In this document: positions 57,926-64,000 of the stretch, piece after piece | Layout of the letters: every line of letters starts with the position of its first letter | Position numbering within the stretch: the first letter of the stretch is position 1 | NCBI GenBank assembly: GCA_918026815.1 | Contig: CAKJVC010000107.1 | Location: 682,001-746,000 of the forward strand | DNA length: 64,000 bases | Direction of reading: 5' to 3' | Source of the DNA: Chalara sp. BL73 | Taxonomy: Eukaryota > Ascomycota > Leotiomycetes > Helotiales | Position numbers and translations under genes: made by a program | The notes under the pieces: model-generated | The model's input: only the letters and a program-made list of their open reading frames with translations | Told to the model about the DNA's origin: nothing | The model's database searches: none

Positions 57926-60488
57926 TTATTCCTCATCCTGATCAAGAGGCTTATACTGCCCACTTCTACCGCTCTTACCACTTCTGACACTGCTTGATCC
58001 ATCACGACCTCTGTTGACTATACGCGAGATCCAGCCGCCAACGCCCTCGCCTTCAGTATCTGCTTCACTAGCAGCATATTGCGGTTTTCCATTCACGATG
58101 GATACATCAGGAGGATCAATGTTAAGGCCGGGAATTGCATTGGCTGCTCCTAGACCTGGATGAACTTGAGGGGTCGAGCTTACGATGCCACGTCGAAGGT
58201 CCATGGAAGGCACCGGAGAATTCACGCTCCCACCTATTAAGGAGCCTGTCTCAGCCCTGGTTTGTGGCGTTGGCATCGCTGTTGTTGCGTCGCCAAATAG
58301 TAGGTCCATGTCTTCTAGACGAATATTGGCAGTTTCTGGGTAGATGAAATAAACTTTGCCGGTTAGTCACTTGCAGAAGTAGAATAGAGGAAATCTTACC
58401 AACAACAAAACTCGTGGCGCAGAAAAAGGCATGCACAAGATAGAGGCGCCACTGGATGAGTTCTTGCAAAACTGGTGTAAGCTCTCCGACCAAGAAGTTG
58501 AATGCCCAATTTGTGGCTGTAGATAAACTTGCGCCTTTGGAGCGAATGCTCAAAGGCAAAATTTCCGGTGGGTAAAGCCAGGGAATAGGGCCCCAACTAT
58601 ATCCAAATGCTGCATTGTATATCATGACGAATATAACAACAAGAATCGGTGTATGGCGGATGTCTAGATAAAGGAAGTAAGATATGGCAGACAGTGACAG
58701 CACCATAGCCACTGCACCACTCAAAAGAATGAATCGCCGTCCCCATTTATCAACGACATACCACGGAGGTATTGAAGACATAAGATAAGTGATGGCGTTG
58801 ATTCCAGTCATGAGAATAGCCGACCGCCCGATAAACCCAGCAGACTCAAAAACTAAAGGCGCATAATAAGAAATCACATTGATACCGTTCAGCTGGGCAA
58901 ATGCTTGTGCTGACATCGCAATGAACACGCGGGTTCTGTACCGTCGGAACATGTCGGTATAAGACTTCTCTCCCTCTTGACGGGATAAGAGGACGTCCAT
59001 CTTGATTTCACGGTATTCCTCACGTGCTTTCTGGTTATGAATGTCACCGCCTCCATAGAGATTTGCAATTACGACAATACCTTCCTCGTCATGGTCATTA
59101 TCCAAGAGCCATCTGGCAGTGTCAGCAGGGCCAGACCACAATATATTATATGGTTTTCGTACCTTGGAGATTCGACAATAAGTAGACTCCCTAATCCAAG
59201 CAACGCACCCATCACACACTGCATGACTAGTGGAATCCTCCAGGAAAGGTCGCTATCTATGTAGCTACAAAAGTAATCCACCCATACCGATGTTGCATAG
59301 CCGGTGATGTTACCAGTAAACTCGATACAGGCAAGCTTGCCTCTATTATGCGGCGGGGATATTTCGGACTGGTAGACAGGCACGATGGTGGACAGCATAC
59401 CGACGCCAAAACCTGCTGTAATTCTACCAATGAGCATCATCGGCATGCCGTTAGCGAAGCTCTGACATGCCCCTCCGAAGAAGAATATCATGGAGCCGTA
59501 TAAAATGGTTCTTTTTCTCCCAATCATATCACCAACTCTGCCCACTATCAGAGATGAGAAAAACGCCCCCACCTCAAGAATAGCCACCATTGTGCCAACC
59601 TCAGGTCTTGTTGGTTGATTAAAATAATCTTTGAAATAGGGACCACTACCTCAAAATATTAGGCCTGCAAACCCACATAATTTTTATAGATTAATGGACC
59701 TACGTGATAATGCCTGACATAACTCCTTGATCATAACCGAATAGAAAAACGCCTAGGGATACAAATATGCTAGTGAAATAACTGATGACAATTAGCATCT
59801 GAAATGGCTTGTCAAAGTCAATCGTCCTACACTAATGGCCGGCCGGTGAGGCCATGCATCTGTCTCTCTCCTCCCGACATGATAATGGCCAGGATATGTT
59901 CGATTCTACCAATGTACCTCGGGGGAGGGGTGGGTATCTCGATATCCTCCTTAACGATTCCAGGATGATATTCTTTCTGCTGTTGGTCTTCGTAATTCTC
60001 TTGATATCGGACTCGTTTTGTTCGAGAGCCGCGTCTTGAGGCTACCCCAACAAACCCCTGGTTGTTGAGACTTTCCTGTAGTCTAATGGATAATGGATCC
60101 TCGTCTCCCAATTGCTCTGCGAGATCGCCCGTGTCACTCCAGGAGTCGAATTCGGAGTCTGGGGAGGATGATCGAGAAAGAGAGGAGCGCTGGCCCTTCT
60201 CGGTCACTGACGACCCCAGCAGTGGTCTGGAATGCGGATTCGACTGGCTTCCTGCTGACGATAAGGTCCTAAGAGGTATGTTCGCAGGGCGACGGGATGC
60301 CTTTGGAGAAGGAATATTGAAAAAGTGTGGACTGTGCAGCAGCAGCCCTCTGCACTATGTTGAGTTGGTTCTTTAGGTTGACAATGCCAGGGAATCGCTC
60401 CGTCGCCGATTGGGTCTAGCAGAGCCGATTGCACCCCAAAGTTTTTCCTCTCAGCTGCAGTAGGGTGGGGAAGAGGAGGTGGGGTCAT
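57926..60488 (-). CDS. MFS sugar transporter with long N-terminal extension (5' exon unresolved)
   Basis: A 12-helix hexose-type permease of the plasma membrane. Secure minus-strand exons are about 60354-59831, 59781-59704, 59645-59163, 59112-58400 and 58353-57926. Core motifs include FLFGYDQGVMSGIIT, GRVGDMIGRKRTILYG, SPRWLLDNDHDEEG, AQLNGINVISYYAPLVFE, VDKWGRRFILLSG, WGPIPWLYPPEILPL and YFIYPETANIRLEDMD. A 120-residue C-terminal tail is rich in Ser, Pro and Gly. Before helix 1 lies a polar N-terminal extension (SSPDSEFDSWSDTGDLAEQL, IPTPPPRYIGRIEHILAII). That frame is open to 60354 but has no ATG, so a further 5' exon is required. The ATG at 60488 (MTPPPLPHPTAAERKNFG) with a donor at 60434 is one in-frame option. 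Substrate is not predictable in detail; high-affinity glucose or related sugars are likely. Confidence 0.88.
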
Positions 60489-63276
60489 GAACTGGATGCG
60501 AATGACTGGGTGGGTGAAGCATCAAGAGTCAAAGATGGGATCAGAACTCGATGGGCACGAGGTTGAGAGTGCTCATGAACACGTCGGCATGGGGAATGAC
60601 GATGGTAAGGCCCAAAAGGGGTTCAGGGCCCTAGTCGAATCAACTCGCTCAGCCTTATAACAGACCGTCCGCACCACCTCACCTTAATCCGCCTGACAGA
60701 ACTCTTCGCCATAAACTACTCCCACGCTGTCAATTCAAATTTGATTCTTGTATTCAATATAATTATGATTGTGTTTTATTGTTACTGGTGGACTTCGGGA
60801 TTCATCGAGCAGCTCCCAATTCTACACAGCATCAAAAACTAAAAAATCATCGAGGCTGGCTGCCTAATAAATCGAAGAGAGGACGAAAGCAACCTTACGT
60901 AAGGATATGAGAAATGTTTAAAATGTATGTCAGAAGGCCTGAATGGGTGGCTCATATGACGAAGGGAACCCTTTTAGCCCGTGACCTTAAAAAGGAAGAA
61001 AATATCTGTTTTCGCATAATGGGCTTCAAACCAGGCAGAACCTCCACAAGATTTCTAGGTGAGGCAAGGAACAATGATTCGCTTTCCTGTATCCATCGAT
61101 TTTCCTATCCTAAATCATCACATATGTGTTTGGTGCAGGCCGAGGATGCCAAACACTGATCACAACTCTGTTCATCCGATAAGTACTTGTGATAATGTCG
61201 CTCGAAATAAATGAATCAAGATTTCCCACTACAGAGCATTAGACTAGATAATGCGTCGAAGATGTTTCACAAAGTGGTGAATAGTTCATGAGAGGGCATT
61301 TTTATCAGGTGACGAAATTTCTGTTCTGCGGCGCTGGTACTATTGAAGATAATGCTTCCAAAAGCATCAACTTGAAAAGTGTACAGCCTTGCATGAAAAA
61401 ATTTATTCTATGGAAACTTATCATTTGGTTGTTGGGCATATTTTGAGCACCACATGTCGACTATCAGCTCTATTTAAGATTTCAAATGACTCTTCTTTCT
61501 CTTTCTATCAATTAACCTTACATGTCACACAACTTCTCGGCTCTGCACTTAACTTGAAAGGCTGTCAGCCTGGTGATGTTTCGAAAATAGCCACCTATCC
61601 AGCAATGTTTCCGGACACACGAAGAATTGTGGCTGTCGGGCCAGCTTCCTTTATAGATACGGTACAAGGGTTGAGTTTTGCGCTTCTAATTCCGCAAAGG
61701 TATAATATGCCTGTCTCTAACCCGATCCAGAAAGGCATTGAATAGCATATACTCCTGCCCTATGAGGCATCCAAGACAAAGCAATAAGCATTATCATAGT
61801 TATGGACCAGACATTCAATATAAAAACTAAAGACGGCCATAGTCTTTCTTGTTCAACGCAAGGACTTCCTCGCAAAAGAGCCGCTCGCGTCTATTTTTGA
61901 AACGTTGAGCGGAGTTACCTCTGTAACTGGAAGCGTGCTGCCATCGTGTGACATCAAAACGGTCGTTGTGTCGCCGATTACAGTGATGTGCAAGTAAACT
62001 CGCAAAATCTTCAGATTATGCTCCAACATTAACAAGGCTCAAATGACTGTGTTCTGTCTGCGGTCCAGCAATAGGTTATGGCCTGCTGAGGGCCTGCTGA
62101 GAGACTGGGGATTCTGGGATCCGATTCAGAGATTTTGTTTCGTGTATCTGGACGTTTGTTTTTCCAACCGCCGTAGCCAATCACCGCATGCCATTCTTCA
62201 ATTCAGCTGTAATGGTCCCATCATCGTCGACGATATCCTGATGCAGGTCAACGGTCAAGAATCTCACCTATCACCGACCCAAGTTATGCGGCTGCTCCTC
62301 GACCGCAGCAGCAACTAAGGCAGATCCTACCAGTGCAGTACCTGCAAATTGTGCAAGTAAGGTGGCAACCCAGCGCCACTCATGCACAGTGTATGCAAAG
62401 AACACGACATCCCAACCACTTCGCCATGTTCTTCGCGACTTCGCTGGCAGTGGCTGGCAAAGCAAGTAATGCGTTTCAGCCACATCATAGGTGCTGTAAG
62501 TGTAATTGAGAAAATACCCGTCGTCCGCCCCCAAACATCGCAATTATGCACAAAACGGTAAAACTCGAGTCTGGTTTCTAGGGGATTTTCATCACCCTCC
62601 GACCAAGAAAAGCAATTCGGTCATCTCTCCATTTCTGCATAAAGCGGCTCATAAAACCTAATTGCAAGCATATGCGGATGCTTGCTTGGAATTGCTTTGC
62701 GATTAGTGCCATTCGCGCTTCTCATTCGCCCGGGCGGGCATTGCTCCTCCCTAAATTTGATGGTTGCTCCCGACAAGGAACCTGTAATTATAGGCCAGGG
62801 TCCTGAAGAAACCCTGTTTGGACACTTCGGAGCGAGAGAGCGCGGTGGTTGATCTCTTTTCGCCAGCTCAGTACCAAACTTCTCCTCCTCCTCCTCCATC
62901 TTTCCATCACCCTATTGAAATCGTCACCGTAGTCGTCGCATCGTGATACATGATCCCTTGTTGTTGAAAGAATACAATATTGTCAACATTCCCCTTCGTC
63001 TGGAGTTGCAAGGAAGCGACTACGCCTTAGTGAGACTCGTTCCTGACTGGGGACATCTCTAGCGTCCATTGCGCGCAACCATACAAAACAAGGAGGGTCT
63101 CCAACCAACTCCTCAACTACAATCGAAAATATTCCACATTTGAGTGCTGCTGTCGCCAGGCAAAATTGGTTGTCGGCGATCAGCTACAAATCAAACGTCA
63201 CTACGCTGAGAGACGAGACTTCCCGGCTTGAAACCGCATACCAGCCACCCACAGCGCCGTTGCGCGACCTGACAAC
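60489..63276. other. Long divergent intergenic region (2.8 kb)
   Basis: This lies between the sugar transporter and CHS7-like genes. Scattered frames (for example 61410-61745, 62043-62318, 62621-62899) show no domain or splice partner. The last 400 bp is the CHS7-like promoter and leader. Confidence 0.4.
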
Positions 63277-64000
63277 ATGGGCAGCACACAGTTTGGCAAT
63301 TTTCATGTAAGCTACTGCATGCCAAAGTATCAATTGGATGTGTACGGTCAGCCTCAGCAGCCATACTGACAATGTGTTATTTAGAACTTCTGTCGAGACT
63401 CGACATTACCGATATGCAATTTATTTCCAGGATTCAGCTATGACAACCCCAGCGGTTACGAAGGACACTGCTTTTTGACTGGGATATCATTGAAGGACGG
63501 CAAGCATCTGGGGAATCTAGGATCGATATTGTTATGCGGCGTTGCAATTCTAGTGACGTTGTTTCTCTTATGGCGTTCAGAAAGAAAACAAGCCGCTGTA
63601 GGGCGAAGGTACGGTTACCTATCATTGTCGACACTGGCTCTGTTTGCTAACTAGATGACAGGGAAATGCAACTGTTCCTGCTCGGGTACATAATCATACA
63701 GATCTGCGAAATATTTACAGTTGGCAAGTTCCCATTGAACAACAAAGTTCGGATTGTATGTAGGATTGCATCAGATATTTGTAACATTGCTAACATGTAT
63801 AGGCGTTCACTGGTATACATATCGGCTTTATCACTGCAACTACATGGATTCTTTTACTCAATGCTATCGTCGGCTATCAACTTTTCGACGATGGGACTCT
63901 TATTTCACTGCTTCCCATGAGTGTCTCAGCAATAGCACTCCTGATCGGGACTGGCTATATTGCTCTTGATACTGGACTTAGCTGGACTGGCTACTGGGAT
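63277..64000 (+). CDS. CHS7-like chitin synthase export chaperone family protein (runs off window)
   Basis: This is the 5' part of a multi-pass membrane protein of the Chs7 family (PF12271). In yeast, Chs7 helps chitin synthase III leave the ER. Exons 63277-63306, 63385-63608, 63662-63755 and 63803->64000 stay in frame to the last base. The first exon is only ten codons (MGSTQFGNFH), then NFCRDSTLPICNLFPGFSYD with conserved Cys. Helices follow: LGSILLCGVAILVTLFLLW, EMQLFLLGYIIIQICEIFTV, FTGIHIGFITATTWILLLNA and VSAIALLIGTGYIALDTG. The conserved AAVGRREMQ and VGYQLFDDGTLISL strings support the family. It resembles the divergent second CHS7-like paralogue of filamentous fungi more than the canonical Chs7, which carries GIIPNCYARN. 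About 180 residues are present; the end is missing. Confidence 0.88.

Noticed and set aside
61410..61745. 111-codon ATG frame in the sugar transporter/CHS7-like spacer
   Set aside because: No domain, helix pattern or promoter signal. Kept out for lack of support.

Overview
This window is nuclear DNA from a filamentous ascomycete. Genes carry short introns (about 45-130 bp) with GT...CTAAC-like branch point...AG structure. The protein set is typical of Pezizomycotina: a Zn2Cys6 regulator, HET-domain remains, GH16, a CHS7-like protein, GT34 and PMT mannosyltransferases, and a CENP-C/Mif2 with a cupin end. The overall flavour is Leotiomycete/Helotiales-like, but that is inference from family resemblance, not from a marker gene. 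There is no bacterial-style operon and no CRISPR or rRNA. Coding exons were assembled by eye from reading frames, splice consensus and family conservation. Spans below are whole CDS spans, with exon coordinates in the evidence.

Layout. 1-5 kb: 5' part of a drug/polyamine-type MFS transporter, a Zn2Cys6 regulator and a secreted GH16 beta-glucanase, all on the minus strand. 6.5-20.5 kb: a housekeeping block with a Golgi alpha-1,6-mannosyltransferase (GT34), an 1183-residue single-pass membrane protein, a small Cys-rich protein, a PTC7-type PP2C phosphatase divergent from a transposase-derived HTH protein, and the Fe-S co-chaperone JAC1. 21-28.8 kb: a gene-poor accessory stretch with a decayed HET gene and one orphan coiled-coil ORF. 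28.85-36.8 kb: a large JmjN/JmjC/ePHD (KDM4-type) histone demethylase and an alcohol-oxidase-like GMC enzyme. 37.5-43.3 kb: small orphan genes, including a tandem family of F-box-like genes in different states of decay.

43.3-64 kb: ketosamine-3-kinase, Mif2/CENP-C, ACC deaminase, a TTC36-like TPR protein head-to-head with 4-hydroxyphenylpyruvate dioxygenase (HPPD), a small four-helix membrane protein, PMT2-type O-mannosyltransferase, a sugar transporter with a long N-terminal extension, and the 5' part of a CHS7-like gene.

Functional links. The most suggestive pairing is the divergent TTC36-like/HPPD pair, because mammalian TTC36 is reported to control HPD stability. Wall and secretory biology recurs (GH16, GT34, PMT2, CHS7-like) but those genes are scattered. 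The F-box array and the HET pseudogene mark rapidly turning-over segments between conserved genes.
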